A stretch of DNA of 64,000 nt. It comes from Bernardetia sp. ABR2-2B. GTDB taxonomy: Bacteria > Bacteroidota > Bacteroidia > Cytophagales > Bernardetiaceae. The translations under genes were made by a program, and so were the position numbers. Positions 9,127 through 18,818 of this stretch are shown here, one piece after another (within the stretch, counting starts at the first letter, position 1; every line of letters begins with the position of its first letter). The stretch spans positions 124,001 through 188,000 of the forward strand of contig NZ_CP147020.1 of NCBI RefSeq assembly GCF_037126435.1, read 5' to 3'. The notes beneath the pieces are model-generated. The model did no database searches and was not told where the DNA came from. It was given only the letters and a program-made list of their open reading frames with translations.

Positions 9127-11466
9127 TTATTTTATTCCAATGATTAATTTCTCATTTTCATAGACTAAATCGCCTTGACGATTATTCCATTCTCTTATCT
9201 GTGCCGTTGAAAGATTGTATTTTTGAGCAATAGAAAAAAGTGTTTCTCCTTTTGCAACATAATGATAATTATAATCTACTTTTGCTGTCGCATCATTATT
9301 TTTATCTTCTTTTTTAGTAGAAGTATTTGCATCAACATTAGCCATTTTGAGGACACCTTCATTGACAATCATTTTCTTTCCAACAGGAAGGTCAATTACG
9401 CTAGTTTCCAAATTATTCCATTTCCAAATATTAGCCACAGGAACACCATACTTTTCACTTAGGTTATATACATTTTCATTGGGCTGAACAGCGTGAAAAC
9501 CTGCTCCATAATATTCAATTGGATAAACCGTAGCTTTTTGTTCTTTTACTGTCTCTTCAATAACCGTTTTTATTTTCTTTGGTTGTGAAACAAAAAGTGT
9601 ATCTCCAATATTGACTGTTCCGTTTGCAGGAATTTTCGGATTCCAAAGCATCATCTCTTTAGTAGTTACACTAAATTTTTGAGCAATTTTTCCAAGCATA
9701 TCTTTTGGTTGAACCACATAAATATCTGCTTGTGTTTCTGTCTCTACAACTTTTGTTTTTGTTTCATCGTCTTTATTTTTAGAAAAATCATAACCAAGAA
9801 TAGGCATTCCCAATGGGTCGTAACCTTCCTTACCTACGTTTTTAAAATCTTTTTCTTCGCCACCCATCTGAAGAAACTCCTGTAATGTTATGGTAGAAGC
9901 GTTTGTTTTGCTTTCAGATGAACTAGAACTACTTTGATTTACTCCATTACTAACAGCAGGGTCGATTAAAGTAGCTTCCTTAAATTCAGAATCTCCTCCT
10001 GTTGCTTGATTAGTTCCACCACCAGAGTTAGTAGAGCCAGAGTTATTATTTTCAAGTTCGCTTCTGCTACCTGCCTCTACTGCCAAACTAGATTTGAGTA
10101 TAATTTTGTCTCCAACATCAATATTATCTCCTGTAATAAATCCATTCCAACGAATTAAATCTTTCGGACTCAAATTATATTTTCTTGCAATAGACCAAAG
10201 TGTTTCATCTTGCTCTACAAAATGATAATCTGCATTTCCAACAGTAGCATTATTAGTAATAGTAGTTGGTGCAACAGGAGTAAAATCTTGTTGAGGAATA
10301 GGTAGAAGTACGCCAGAAGAATCTAAGAAACTTACAAATTCTCCATTTGCATTCTTCCTAACAACTACCTTTGTATCTGAATTACTAGCATTCTTTGTAT
10401 CTTTTTTCTCTGTAACTAAAGATGCTTCATATACTTTGTCTTTTGCAGTGCTATTAGGCTGACTGACAATAAGTTTTTGTCCTGTCGAAACGGTATAATC
10501 AGGTAATTTATTCCATTCCTTGAGTTTTGACATCACTACATTATATTTTTTAGAAATATCATACAAACTTTGAGCTTCTGCTACGGTATGGTATTTTATA
10601 ACAGTAGTAGCCGTATTTTCTGAATTCTTCTTAGCGTCTGTTTTTTCTGTAATAATTACTCCGTCTGTTTTCTTACCTTCAAATTCGGCAAATGAACCTT
10701 GCTCTGGATTTGTAGTTTCAGTTGAATTGTTTTTCTCTGTTTGTGTTTTTGTAGTCGTTGTTTTGTCTTTATTATCCATTCCTGCTAACTCTGTTTTTTT
10801 GAGTTCTTCCCATTCTGCCATAAGCTCTGGGTCGGCTGCTGTTTGGTCTTCTTCCTCTTCATCAAAACTTGCTACGATTGGAGTCACATCTCTTACTTCA
10901 ACAGGAATTCTTTTTGGTCTTTTGGTCTGAATCCAAAGCACTCGTCCTACTTTCACTTTATCGTCTTCATCTAAGCGATTATATTTTAATAGGTATTTAT
11001 AACGCATTGCATATTTTTGAGAAACATCCCAAAGTGTTTCTTTGTCCATCAATACGTGTATAGCTACATCTTTTGCTCTATTTCCTTTTTCTTGAAGATA
11101 ATAAACTTGACCTGTCTTGATAGCATCAGTAGGTTTCATATCATTCCAATCCAAAAAATCAGTAACTTCTATTCCTGCAGCACGAGCCATTTCACTCAAA
11201 AAATTACCTGAAAGAGCAATCATTCCTTTGCGCTCGTTGATGGTTGCAAAAGCATATTTTTTACCTTCTATGAGGCGTTCTTGTTTATCTACTATTTTTG
11301 GATAAATATCTTTTTCAATAACTAAAGTAGTATCTAAAGGAGAAAAAGCCCAAGAAGAAACAGGAGCAGATAGAAAGGCAAACAATAATAAAAAAATGAA
11401 TAATTTACTTTTTCTTAAATCTAAATTAAGATTTTTAGAAGAGTTTTTTAAAAAATAATACTGCAT
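9127..11466 (-). CDS. Secreted protein with about seven LysM repeats
   Basis: A probable peptidoglycan-binding protein. From the ATG at 11466 it has 779 residues; a further in-frame start at 11526 would put 20 residues in front of the hydrophobic signal region (KLFIFLLLFAFLSAPVSSWA), so I prefer 11466. At least five clear LysM modules are visible, with the pattern Y-H-x-V...ETLxxIAxKYN...WN...G-x-x-L-x-I, for example YHFVEQDETLWSIARKYN and YHYVAKGETLFSIAQKYN near the end. Two more divergent ones lie near the N-terminus. The linkers are Thr/Asn/Lys-rich. No hydrolase domain is present, so it may be structural. It is convergent with hom and shares its terminator. Confidence 0.85.
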   Translation of the reverse strand: MQYYFLKNSSKNLNLDLRKSKLFIFLLLFAFLSAPVSSWAFSPLDTTLVIEKDIYPKIVDKQERLIEGKKYAFATINERKGMIALSGNFLSEMARAAGIEVTDFLDWNDMKPTDAIKTGQVYYLQEKGNRAKDVAIHVLMDKETLWDVSQKYAMRYKYLLKYNRLDEDDKVKVGRVLWIQTKRPKRIPVEVRDVTPIVASFDEEEEDQTAADPELMAEWEELKKTELAGMDNKDKTTTTKTQTEKNNSTETTNPEQGSFAEFEGKKTDGVIITEKTDAKKNSENTATTVIKYHTVAEAQSLYDISKKYNVVMSKLKEWNKLPDYTVSTGQKLIVSQPNSTAKDKVYEASLVTEKKDTKNASNSDTKVVVRKNANGEFVSFLDSSGVLLPIPQQDFTPVAPTTITNNATVGNADYHFVEQDETLWSIARKYNLSPKDLIRWNGFITGDNIDVGDKIILKSSLAVEAGSRSELENNNSGSTNSGGGTNQATGGDSEFKEATLIDPAVSNGVNQSSSSSSESKTNASTITLQEFLQMGGEEKDFKNVGKEGYDPLGMPILGYDFSKNKDDETKTKVVETETQADIYVVQPKDMLGKIAQKFSVTTKEMMLWNPKIPANGTVNIGDTLFVSQPKKIKTVIEETVKEQKATVYPIEYYGAGFHAVQPNENVYNLSEKYGVPVANIWKWNNLETSVIDLPVGKKMIVNEGVLKMANVDANTSTKKEDKNNDATAKVDYNYHYVAKGETLFSIAQKYNLSTAQIREWNNRQGDLVYENEKLIIGIK

Positions 11467-11780
11467 AAGACTTAAATTTATAGTTTTATTTAGTGAATTG
11501 GCTAAGAAACAAATAAATGGAAACAATTATGAATTAAAAATTACGACCTGTAAAAATATTGAAACTAATTATAAGTCATTTATTGATTCAAAAATAGTAA
11601 TTCATTGAATTTTAATTCCATACATAGTAATAATACTATTAAGTTTGATTTTTTATTAATTTGGATGTTTTAATATAAAGATGATTTTTTTAGAAAAATC
11701 CACAAAAATAATTTTGTATTTCTATTGAGATTCAATTTGGTTATAAACTCAACAAAATAAAAATAGATTTAATAATTTAC
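11467..11780. other. Gene-free divergent intergenic region
   Basis: 314 bp of AT-rich sequence between divergent genes. A TAATTTTG box at 11709-11716 probably serves the rightward kinase gene. Nothing else is recognisable. Confidence 0.5.
11709..11716 (+). promoter_or_regulatory. Bacteroidota -7 promoter box for NadR-like gene
   Basis: TAATTTTG is a perfect TAnnTTTG match 64 bp before the ATG at 11781. Confidence 0.45.
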
Positions 11781-12389
11781 ATGAAAGATAATCAATTTAC
11801 ACAAAAAAGCACAACAATTACTACACTTACCAACGAAAAACCTAAAAGTATAGTTCTTTTTGGGTCTGAATCTTCTGGAAAATCTACATTAACGAATGAA
11901 TTATCAAATTACTATAAAGTCTTTTCAAATCCAGAGTTTTCAAGGTTATATTTAGATACGAAGATGAAATATGCAAATTATGAAGATACAAATTCACTTA
12001 TATTTGAAGATGTAGAACCGATTGCAATAGGTCAGCTTTGTAGTGAAAATCAAATAGAAAATCTTGCCATTGCTCATTATCATTCTTTTTATTTTTTAGA
12101 CACAAACTTACTGACTACCTATATTTACTCAAAATATATTTATAAAAAAGTTCCTTTTTGGTTAGATAAAGCAATTCAGAATCAAAATTATTCTTATTAC
12201 CTTTTGCTGAAACCAAATACAAAATGGGAGTTTGATAAGCAGAGAGGAGGAGATGAAGGAAGACAATTTTTTTATAAAAAAATGAAAGAAGAACTAGAAA
12301 GTAGAAATATCAGTTATTCTGAAATTACTGAACTAAACGAGAAAAGAGCTAAAGAAGCTATTAAGATAATTGATTTTTTATTGAAATGA
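11781..12389 (+). CDS. NadR-like nucleoside kinase domain protein (AAA_28 family)
   Basis: A 202-residue P-loop protein with GSESSGKST at 28-36, followed by a region equivalent to the conserved 'PEYAR' element (here NPEFSRLYL) and a C-terminal KWEFDKQRGGDEGRQFFY segment. These features match the ribosylnicotinamide kinase domain of NadR. That domain phosphorylates nicotinamide riboside during NAD salvage. The nucleotidyltransferase half of NadR is absent, and no PnuC or TonB-dependent importer gene is adjacent, so the substrate is uncertain. It is transcribed alone from a good candidate promoter. Confidence 0.7.
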   Translation: MKDNQFTQKSTTITTLTNEKPKSIVLFGSESSGKSTLTNELSNYYKVFSNPEFSRLYLDTKMKYANYEDTNSLIFEDVEPIAIGQLCSENQIENLAIAHYHSFYFLDTNLLTTYIYSKYIYKKVPFWLDKAIQNQNYSYYLLLKPNTKWEFDKQRGGDEGRQFFYKKMKEELESRNISYSEITELNEKRAKEAIKIIDFLLK

Positions 12390-12484
12390 TGTATCTAATA
12401 CTGAATTTTATTCGTTTATTTTTAATAAAAATGTTATCTTAATGAAACTCACTTATTTCTATAATTCAATATCATAATATATTG

Positions 12485-12492
12485 TATTTTTG
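12485..12492 (+). promoter_or_regulatory. Bacteroidota -7 promoter box for secreted repeat protein
   Basis: TATTTTTG perfectly matches TAnnTTTG, 28 bp before the ATG at 12520. Confidence 0.5.
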
Positions 12493-12519
12493 ATTAAAAA
12501 GGATAACTAAAAATTTACT

Positions 12520-14052
12520 ATGAAAATCTTATTTTATTTACTTTTTACTTGCTGTTTATTTTTTGTACTAAATAACAATACTTTTGCACAGTGTACAGGC
12601 TGTACAACTACTTCTGGTGCTGCAAATGGAAATTTTACTGTTGGTGCAGGTGAAAAACTCTGTCTGACACGCAATGGAAATTTTTCTGGAAACATTACTC
12701 TATCTGGAAATGCTCAACTTTGTATATCGACGAATACTACAATTACAAATGGAGCTAATGTTTCTATTAATAGTAATGGTAATAGCATTGAAAACTTTGG
12801 TACTTGGAATGATGATCTGAACCTAGGAGGAGGAAACTCTTTTACAAATAATGGAGAGTTTTCAGTAGGTTTTCTCAATTTAGGAAATAGTAGTAATTTT
12901 ATTAGTTCAACAGATGTCAGTTCTGCTGGTAGTGTCAATAACGGAAATGGCAGTACGATCACTATAAATGGTTCATTTTCTGCACAAAGTTATTCAAGTT
13001 CAAATAATTCGACATTAAATGTAACAGATGACTTTACTGTAGCAACAAATATAACGAATAGTGGAGATATAACAGTAGGAGGAAGTACATCAGCTGCCAA
13101 TGTTAATAATAATGGAAGTGGTTCAATATCCTTTGGTACAGACACAAATATAGCAGGTAATATTCAAAACAATGGAGATATTCAGTTTAATGGAGATGCA
13201 AGTGTTGGAGGTGCTGTTACAAATAATGGAGGATCAAGTATAGTACTTAATGATGCTGTTGTATCTGTAGGAGGTACATTTAATAATAACGGAGATATTA
13301 CAGCATTAGGAAGTTGTGGCAGAATTAATATTGCAGGAGCTTCTACTAATAATGGAGGGGGGGACGTAGGCACAGATGGTAGTAACGTGGATATTTGTGA
13401 TACTTCATCTAGTAATGGAGGAGATTTTGATACAAATAATGGAAATACAGGGCCTAATGTAACAAATTGTACTTGTGACCCTAATAATCCACTTCCTATT
13501 ACACTTACCTCATTTACAGCAAAAAAAGAAAGTAATAGTAAAGTTTTTATAAACTGGCAAACGGTTTGGGAAATGAATAATGAATACTTTCAAGTAGAGC
13601 GTTCATTTTCTGGAACAGACTTTCAAGTAATTACTCAAATTTCTTCTCAAAAAAATAGTGAAGAAGCCCACAAAGAGCGAAACTATTTATTTGTAGATGA
13701 TTTTACAGATAGTAATGTAGATTTTATTCTACCAAGTCAAAATATTTATTATCGCTTAAAACAAATAGATAAAAATGGTGATTTTTCTTATTCTCCTGTT
13801 GTTACTGTTTATATAGAAAAAGAAAAAAATGAAGAAATAAGACTAGTATGTCTTCAAAACATATGGCAATTGATTGTACAAAATACTGTTCAAGTAAAGG
13901 TTTATTCTAGTATTGGTGCTTTAAAGGGAGTTTATATACTTAATCAAAATCAGAATGTAATTCCAGTTTCTAGCCTTCCAAAAGGAATGTACATTCTGCG
14001 TATTCAAGATATTAATACACAAAAATTGACTATTTTAAAGACTATTAAATAA
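12520..14052 (+). CDS. Secreted beta-repeat protein with type IX secretion-like C-terminal domain
   Basis: A 510-residue exported protein. Residues 1-23 are a signal peptide with a predicted cut before Q24. Residues 25-320 are a low-complexity Asn/Gly/Ser/Thr repeat region with recurring NNGDI/TNNG units about 20 residues apart, as in right-handed beta-helices. Residues about 325-435 form a domain (LTSFTAKKES...INWQT...FQVERS...YYRLKQIDKNG) common in Bacteroidota extracellular proteins. The end (YSSIGALKG...LPKGMYILRI...LTILKTIK) resembles the type A sorting signal. It is probably surface-attached or released through the PorD-containing type IX system. A G7 run at 13357-13363 could make it frameshift-prone. 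Confidence 0.8.
   Translation: MKILFYLLFTCCLFFVLNNNTFAQCTGCTTTSGAANGNFTVGAGEKLCLTRNGNFSGNITLSGNAQLCISTNTTITNGANVSINSNGNSIENFGTWNDDLNLGGGNSFTNNGEFSVGFLNLGNSSNFISSTDVSSAGSVNNGNGSTITINGSFSAQSYSSSNNSTLNVTDDFTVATNITNSGDITVGGSTSAANVNNNGSGSISFGTDTNIAGNIQNNGDIQFNGDASVGGAVTNNGGSSIVLNDAVVSVGGTFNNNGDITALGSCGRINIAGASTNNGGGDVGTDGSNVDICDTSSSNGGDFDTNNGNTGPNVTNCTCDPNNPLPITLTSFTAKKESNSKVFINWQTVWEMNNEYFQVERSFSGTDFQVITQISSQKNSEEAHKERNYLFVDDFTDSNVDFILPSQNIYYRLKQIDKNGDFSYSPVVTVYIEKEKNEEIRLVCLQNIWQLIVQNTVQVKVYSSIGALKGVYILNQNQNVIPVSSLPKGMYILRIQDINTQKLTILKTIK
13357..13363 (+). repeat. G7 homopolymer within a coding region
   Basis: Seven consecutive G residues form codons GGG GGG G.. of the secreted repeat protein, in an otherwise AT-rich genome. 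Slippage here would remove the C-terminal sorting domain. Confidence 0.9.
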
Positions 14053-14492
14053 ATAGAAAAAAAAATAGGTTAAGTCATGACAATTACAAAATTCTGATGA
14101 GATAAATACAGGTACTCAAATCAGTATTCGTATTTGCTTCTCAAGAAACAAATAATTAGCTGAATTTCTATACAAGACTTATAATTTTATTCTATCTTTT
14201 GTGAAAAAATTGTATCTTAGATTGAAGAAAAATAAATTTATTGTTTTTAGCACAAAAAAAAGAGATATTTTTTAACAAAATAATCTATTTTTAAGTTGTC
14301 ATAGCATTCTAATTCAAACGTGTAATAGAAATAATCTAATCGAATAGATTTATAATCGTGTAGCATAAGATAAAATTAGGCTTTTTTATTGCTTTATTTT
14401 ATACAAATTTCTAAACCAAAGCCATTTGCCTTTTAAGCCTAGATTTACTTTAAACTAGGTTTATTTAATCACTAAAAAAATCACTACAAACA
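14053..14492. other. Gene-free AT-rich intergenic region
   Basis: 440 bp between the secreted repeat protein and the DUF349 gene. Only short weak inverted repeats (for example CCTAG/CTAGG near 14440-14457) are seen. I find no RNA gene, promoter of good quality or terminator. Confidence 0.5.
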
Positions 14493-15854
14493 ATGTCCAC
14501 CACCAATTCAGCCAACTCAACTACCAATCACAATCAAAACTCAACATCAAATCCTTTCGGTTATATCAAAGATGATAACGTTTATTTAAAAGGATATAAT
14601 GACAAAGCAGATAGAAAAATCGGAGTAGTCAAAGAAAGTCCAGAAGCTAGTATCGCTTATTTTGAAGACCGTTATCAAAAGCTATTAGAAAAAGTAGAAG
14701 AAGTAGCTAATGACATAGAAGAATCTCAAAACAAAGGTTCTTATCTCATGAAGCTCATTCATATCAGAGAATCTTTAGAAACCTATAATGCTATTGGCGA
14801 TTATACAGCCGTAGAAAAAAGAATTTTGGAGCTAGAACAAGGAATTGAAGATTATATTTCTGAAAATAGAGTAAAAAATACAGAAATAAAAACTGCTTTA
14901 TTGGCAGAAGCACAAGAACTTAAAGATAGTGATGACTGGGAAGAAGTGTCAGAATACCTCAAAGACCTCAAAATGCGTTGGATACGTACGGGAAGCGTAG
15001 GGGAAGAAGATGAAGAGATGTCAGAAGAGTTTGATAGATGTTTAGATGTTTTCTTCGAACGCAGAAAAGCCTTTTTTGATAATGAAAGAATTGTCAATGA
15101 CGAGCGAATTTTGAAATATAAACGCATCAGTAATAAAGTCAGAAAGCTAAATTATCACAAAGAAAAAACACCTGAAATTCGTCAAGAAGTAATTGACTTG
15201 CAGAAAGCGTGGAAAGAAGTGGGTGTAATTCCGAAGTGGAAGTACCTCAAATTATACAGAAATTATAAACGAGAAATTGATATTTTCTTTGGGAATCCTG
15301 AACAGAGTAATGACAGTTATAATTCATATCGTCAAGAGCCACCTGTTCCGACTACTCCAGAAGGTATTTTGGAAAGCAAAAGAAAGCTCACAGAAGAAGT
15401 AGAGGAAATAGCGAGTAAATTCGAAAATGTACATTTGAATAGCGTCAAAACAAAACAAGTACAATGGAAAAAAATGGGAATCATCAGAAATAATGATGAA
15501 GACCGATTACTTAATAACCGTTTTCATGCTGCTTGTAGTGAAATTTTTACACACGTATTTTTAGAAAATGATGCAAAACAAAACTTTGAAGGTTACGAAG
15601 AAAAAACAGGTTTCGAACAGTTGAAACTAAAGATTAAGCTTATCAAGGACAGCATTAGAGAAGAAGAACCAAAATTACAGCAAATTGCTAAAGATATTCC
15701 TCAAGATAGCTATGGCAGACCGATGTTTGATAGAAATGATCCTTCTCATGCGCCTGTTCGTTCTCAATATATGAATCTTTTAAATGTAATCAGAACAAAG
15801 AAAAGGTTATCCAAAAAGTTTCAGAATCAACTCAATAGCAGTTATAACTTTTAA
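14493..15854 (+). CDS. DUF349 domain protein
   Basis: A 453-residue, highly charged and mainly helical protein. Repeats of about 70 residues containing W-K-x-V/I-G-x-I/P...L-x-x-x-F (for example KAWKEVGVIPKWKYLKLYRNYK and VQWKKMGIIRNNDEDRLLNNRF) match the DUF349 unit. The first about 25 residues are a disordered Asn/Ser/Thr-rich tail. DUF349 proteins are widespread in Bacteroidota and Actinobacteria with no firmly known biochemical role in this phylum. nuoB starts 30 bp downstream on the same strand, so the two may be cotranscribed. Confidence 0.85.
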   Translation: MSTTNSANSTTNHNQNSTSNPFGYIKDDNVYLKGYNDKADRKIGVVKESPEASIAYFEDRYQKLLEKVEEVANDIEESQNKGSYLMKLIHIRESLETYNAIGDYTAVEKRILELEQGIEDYISENRVKNTEIKTALLAEAQELKDSDDWEEVSEYLKDLKMRWIRTGSVGEEDEEMSEEFDRCLDVFFERRKAFFDNERIVNDERILKYKRISNKVRKLNYHKEKTPEIRQEVIDLQKAWKEVGVIPKWKYLKLYRNYKREIDIFFGNPEQSNDSYNSYRQEPPVPTTPEGILESKRKLTEEVEEIASKFENVHLNSVKTKQVQWKKMGIIRNNDEDRLLNNRFHAACSEIFTHVFLENDAKQNFEGYEEKTGFEQLKLKIKLIKDSIREEEPKLQQIAKDIPQDSYGRPMFDRNDPSHAPVRSQYMNLLNVIRTKKRLSKKFQNQLNSSYNF

Positions 15855-15884
15855 TGTAGAATAGCTTTCTTAGACTATAAAAAA

Positions 15885-16412
15885 ATGAATATTCCAATTA
15901 CCACTAAACTTTCTCAATCTGAAAAAACAGGACAAGGAGGTCTAGTGGTTACTTCTTTAGAAAATCTTGTTCAATGGGCAAGATTATCTTCTCTTTGGCC
16001 CATGACTTTTGGTCTAGCTTGTTGCGCCTTCGAAATGATTGGTGCATATGCTCCACATTACGATTTAGACCGTTTTGGAGTTTTTCCTCGTGCTTCTCCT
16101 CGCCAGTCTGATGTTATGATTGTGGCAGGAACAGTTACTTTCAAAATGGCTGATAGAATAAAACGACTTTATGAACAGATGGCAGAGCCTCGTTATGTAA
16201 TTTCGATGGGAAGTTGCTCAAACTGTGGAGGTCCTTATTGGGAACACGGTTATCATGTCGTAAAGGGAGTAGATAGAATTATTCCAGTTGATATTTATGT
16301 AGCTGGTTGCCCTCCACGCCCAGAGGCTCTTATTGGAGGAATTTTGAAATTGCAAGAAAAAATTCGTTCAGAAGCTCCTAGCCCAACAGGAATTTTAAAT
16401 TTGAAGAGCTAA
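15885..16412 (+). CDS. nuoB: NADH-quinone oxidoreductase subunit B
   Basis: Complex I subunit that carries the terminal N2 [4Fe-4S] cluster near the quinone site. The 175-residue protein has the tandem cysteines C46-C47 (LACCAFEM), C111 (MGSCSNCGG) and C142 ([10 protein letters not shown]) that bind N2. The extra C114 is a known type of variation in this loop. [13 protein letters not shown] and [13 protein letters not shown] are diagnostic. It is intact, but no other nuo gene is adjacent: a DUF349 gene precedes it and a convergent oxygenase gene follows after 21 bp. The rest of complex I must be elsewhere if it is functional. Confidence 0.94.
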   Translation: MNIPITTKLSQSEKTGQGGLVVTSLENLVQWARLSSLWPMTFGLACCAFEMIGAYAPHYDLDRFGVFPRASPRQSDVMIVAGTVTFKMADRIKRLYEQMAEPRYVISMGSCSNCGGPYWEHGYHVVKGVDRIIPVDIYVAGCPPRPEALIGGILKLQEKIRSEAPSPTGILNLKS

Positions 16413-16433
16413 AAACTTTTAAATTATTATTTA

Positions 16434-17081
16434 TTATATTTCTCTCCTAAGCCAACCCGTAATACTCATTCTATTTCGTTTTTCACTTGGTAGAACCTCA
16501 TGCCAAATAAGTTCACTTCGCATACAGACAAAACGATTGAAAATAGGTAAAATATCGGTTTGTGCTTTATTTTTGTTATCCTCATTATCGTCTTGAGCAT
16601 AAATTCTCAGCTCTCCTCCATCTTCTTTTTTCCAATCTTGATTAAAATAAAGAATACACGAAATAAAACGTCTTTGTGCTGTTTGGTGGTGGTCTAAATG
16701 CTTTTTATAGAAACTTTTGGGAGGATAAATAGCAAAATGACTTTCAAAATTATTCAATGACAAATATAATTCTTGATTAATAGCTTGTTTGAAATTATCA
16801 ATTTGTGTCCAATAAAGCTGTTGAAATTCTGTAAGTTGATTAGGTTGTAGCCACTTCACATAATCACTTCTTATTTCTGGTCTAAGTTGCCAATCTACTC
16901 CACGTCTTCCTATTCCTGCCTTATCAAACTCTCCTTTTTCGAACTCATCATTTAATTCTTTCCTAAGAGAGTTGGCAATCTCTAAAGGTAAAAAATCATC
17001 TACTGTAGCCCAGCCTTTTTCTGTCAAACCATCAATAAGAAGATTTATTTTATCTGATTCTATCAAATTTATTGAATTCAT
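16434..17081 (-). CDS. 2-oxoglutarate/Fe(II)-dependent oxygenase
   Basis: A 215-residue double-stranded beta-helix dioxygenase of the prolyl-4-hydroxylase-like superfamily. The iron triad is visible as H128-x-D130 (KKHLDHH) and H194 (LIWHEVL), and R204 (RNRMSITGW) should bind 2-oxoglutarate. Between them the strand SCILYFNQDW-KKEDGGELRIY is typical of the superfamily (yLn..W....GG.L.l). The substrate is unknown; relatives hydroxylate proteins, including prolyl residues of ribosomal or translation factors. The gene is convergent with nuoB and apparently monocistronic. Confidence 0.82.
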   Translation of the reverse strand: MNSINLIESDKINLLIDGLTEKGWATVDDFLPLEIANSLRKELNDEFEKGEFDKAGIGRRGVDWQLRPEIRSDYVKWLQPNQLTEFQQLYWTQIDNFKQAINQELYLSLNNFESHFAIYPPKSFYKKHLDHHQTAQRRFISCILYFNQDWKKEDGGELRIYAQDDNEDNKNKAQTDILPIFNRFVCMRSELIWHEVLPSEKRNRMSITGWLRREI

Positions 17082-17397
17082 AGTTGCATCTCAAATGAGT
17101 TTTAATTTTTTTAAACAATTTTCTACTACATTTCTTTTTTATTCTGAATCATAAAGTTACAGATTAAAAGTCAAACAAATACTTTTTATAGTAAGCTCTA
17201 ACAAAGTAGCTTGATTAAAATTATTTCAACTAAAATTTGAAAAAATAGCAATATTTTAAAATAAAACATATTTTTTGATGAGTTGCTATTGGTATTTGAA
17301 AATTTTTGAACGTATATTTGTAGATATATCATTCAAGTAAATGAATCCTTAGTAAGTAATTTATTCAAACGTAAAATAGACCAAAAAAACAGAGTAC
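17082..17397. other. Divergent intergenic region
   Basis: 316 bp between the oxygenase gene and nqrF. It contains a TATATTTG box for nqrF at 17313-17320; the remainder is featureless AT-rich sequence. Confidence 0.5.
17313..17320 (+). promoter_or_regulatory. Bacteroidota -7 promoter box for nqrF
   Basis: TATATTTG matches TAnnTTTG perfectly, 77 bp before the nqrF ATG. Confidence 0.5.
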
Positions 17398-18678
17398 ATG
17401 GATATTAATTTAACTGTAATTCTTGCAGGACTTGCCGTTTTCGGAGTTGTTACACTTCTTCTAGTAGGATTGCTTCTTGTTGCAAAGGCGCAATTAGTAC
17501 AAAGTGGAGACGTGAAAATAGTTATCAATGGTAATGAAAATGAGCCAATTACTGTTCCTGCAGGTTCGACACTTCTCAATACGCTTAGTGAAAATAAGAT
17601 TTTTCTACCCTCTGCTTGTGGTGGTGGTGGTACATGTGCTATGTGTAAATGTATCATAGACGAAGGTGGTGGCGATGTTTTGCCTACTGAAGTTGGACAT
17701 TTGAGTCGTTCCGAACAAAAAGAAAATGTACGTCTGACGTGCCAAGTAAAAGTAAAGAATGATTTGCAAATTCGTATTCCAGAAGAAATTTTTGGGATTA
17801 AGAAATGGGAATGTACTGTCAAATCAAATTGGAATGTATCTTCTTTCATAAAAGAGTTTGTAGTAGAATTACCTAAAGGAGAAAGTTTACATTTTGAATC
17901 GGGTGGATATATTCAAATTGATGTTCCTCCAATTACAGTAGATTTCAAAAATATAGATATTAGACCACTTCCAGACGACCCAGCAGGAGATGATAAGTTT
18001 CAGTCTGAATGGGATAAATTTGGACTTTGGGATTTGAAAATGGTAAATGATGAGCTAGAATTTAGAGCTTATTCAATGGCTAATCACCCAGCAGAAGGAA
18101 ATATAGTCATGCTTAATATTCGTATTGCTACTCCACCTTGGGATAGAGCAAATAACAAATGGATGGATGTAAATCCAGGTAAGTGTTCTTCTTATGTGTT
18201 TAATTGTAAGGAAGGAGACAAAGTAAATATTTCAGGTCCTTATGGCGAGTTCTTTATCAAAGATACAGACAAAGAAATGATTTACATTGGTGGTGGTGCT
18301 GGTATGGCTCCATTGCGTTCTCATATTTTCCATTTATTCCACACTATGAAATCTGATCGTAAGGTTTCGTTTTGGTATGGTGGACGTTCGAAAAGAGAAC
18401 TTTTCTATGTAGATGAGTTTAGAGCAATTGAAAAAGAGTTTCCAAACTTTACATTTAATATTGCACTTTCCGAACCACTTCCAGAAGATAATTGGGATGG
18501 TTATGTAGGTTTTGTTCATCAAGTCTTGATTGATAATTATCTTGCAGAACACGAAGATCCAGAAGAAATTGAGTTTTATTTCTGTGGACCTCCAATGATG
18601 AATGCAGCCGTAATCAAAATGTTAGATGATTATGGCGTTCCACAAGAACACATTATGTTTGATGATTTTGGTGGATAA
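17398..18678 (+). CDS. nqrF: Na+-translocating NADH:quinone reductase subunit F
   Basis: The NADH-oxidising subunit of the sodium pump Na+-NQR. The 426-residue protein has one N-terminal membrane helix (about 6-29), then a [2Fe-2S] ferredoxin domain with ligands C74, C80, C83 and C115. These correspond to the C-x5-C-x2-C...C set of the family. The FAD motif RAYSMAN and the NADH motif [12 protein letters not shown] follow, and the C-terminus ends in FDDFGG. All functional elements are present. Unusually, nqrA-E are not adjacent; the gene has its own promoter and a terminator at 18748-18792. Confidence 0.95.
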   Translation: MDINLTVILAGLAVFGVVTLLLVGLLLVAKAQLVQSGDVKIVINGNENEPITVPAGSTLLNTLSENKIFLPSACGGGGTCAMCKCIIDEGGGDVLPTEVGHLSRSEQKENVRLTCQVKVKNDLQIRIPEEIFGIKKWECTVKSNWNVSSFIKEFVVELPKGESLHFESGGYIQIDVPPITVDFKNIDIRPLPDDPAGDDKFQSEWDKFGLWDLKMVNDELEFRAYSMANHPAEGNIVMLNIRIATPPWDRANNKWMDVNPGKCSSYVFNCKEGDKVNISGPYGEFFIKDTDKEMIYIGGGAGMAPLRSHIFHLFHTMKSDRKVSFWYGGRSKRELFYVDEFRAIEKEFPNFTFNIALSEPLPEDNWDGYVGFVHQVLIDNYLAEHEDPEEIEFYFCGPPMMNAAVIKMLDDYGVPQEHIMFDDFGG

Positions 18679-18747
18679 AGATAATCAGACGAAATTATGA
18701 ATTATAAATGATGAGTTGTGAATAAATACAATTCATTATTATAAAAC

Positions 18748-18792
18748 AAAAATGCTTGAAGTTTCTTTTTTATAGGAGTTTCAAGCATTTTT
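18748..18792 (+). terminator. Rho-independent terminator after nqrF
   Basis: AAAAATGCTTGAA (18748-18760) pairs with TTCAAGCATTTTT (18780-18792), with the pairing running into a T5 tail. Confidence 0.8.
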
Positions 18793-18818
18793 ATGCTTAA
18801 TGTAATCAATACAAATAA

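Noticed and set aside
9223-11305. Several plus-strand frames overlapping the LysM gene
   Set aside because: They lie opposite a well-supported gene, are Ser/Phe-rich by antisense bias and show no domain.
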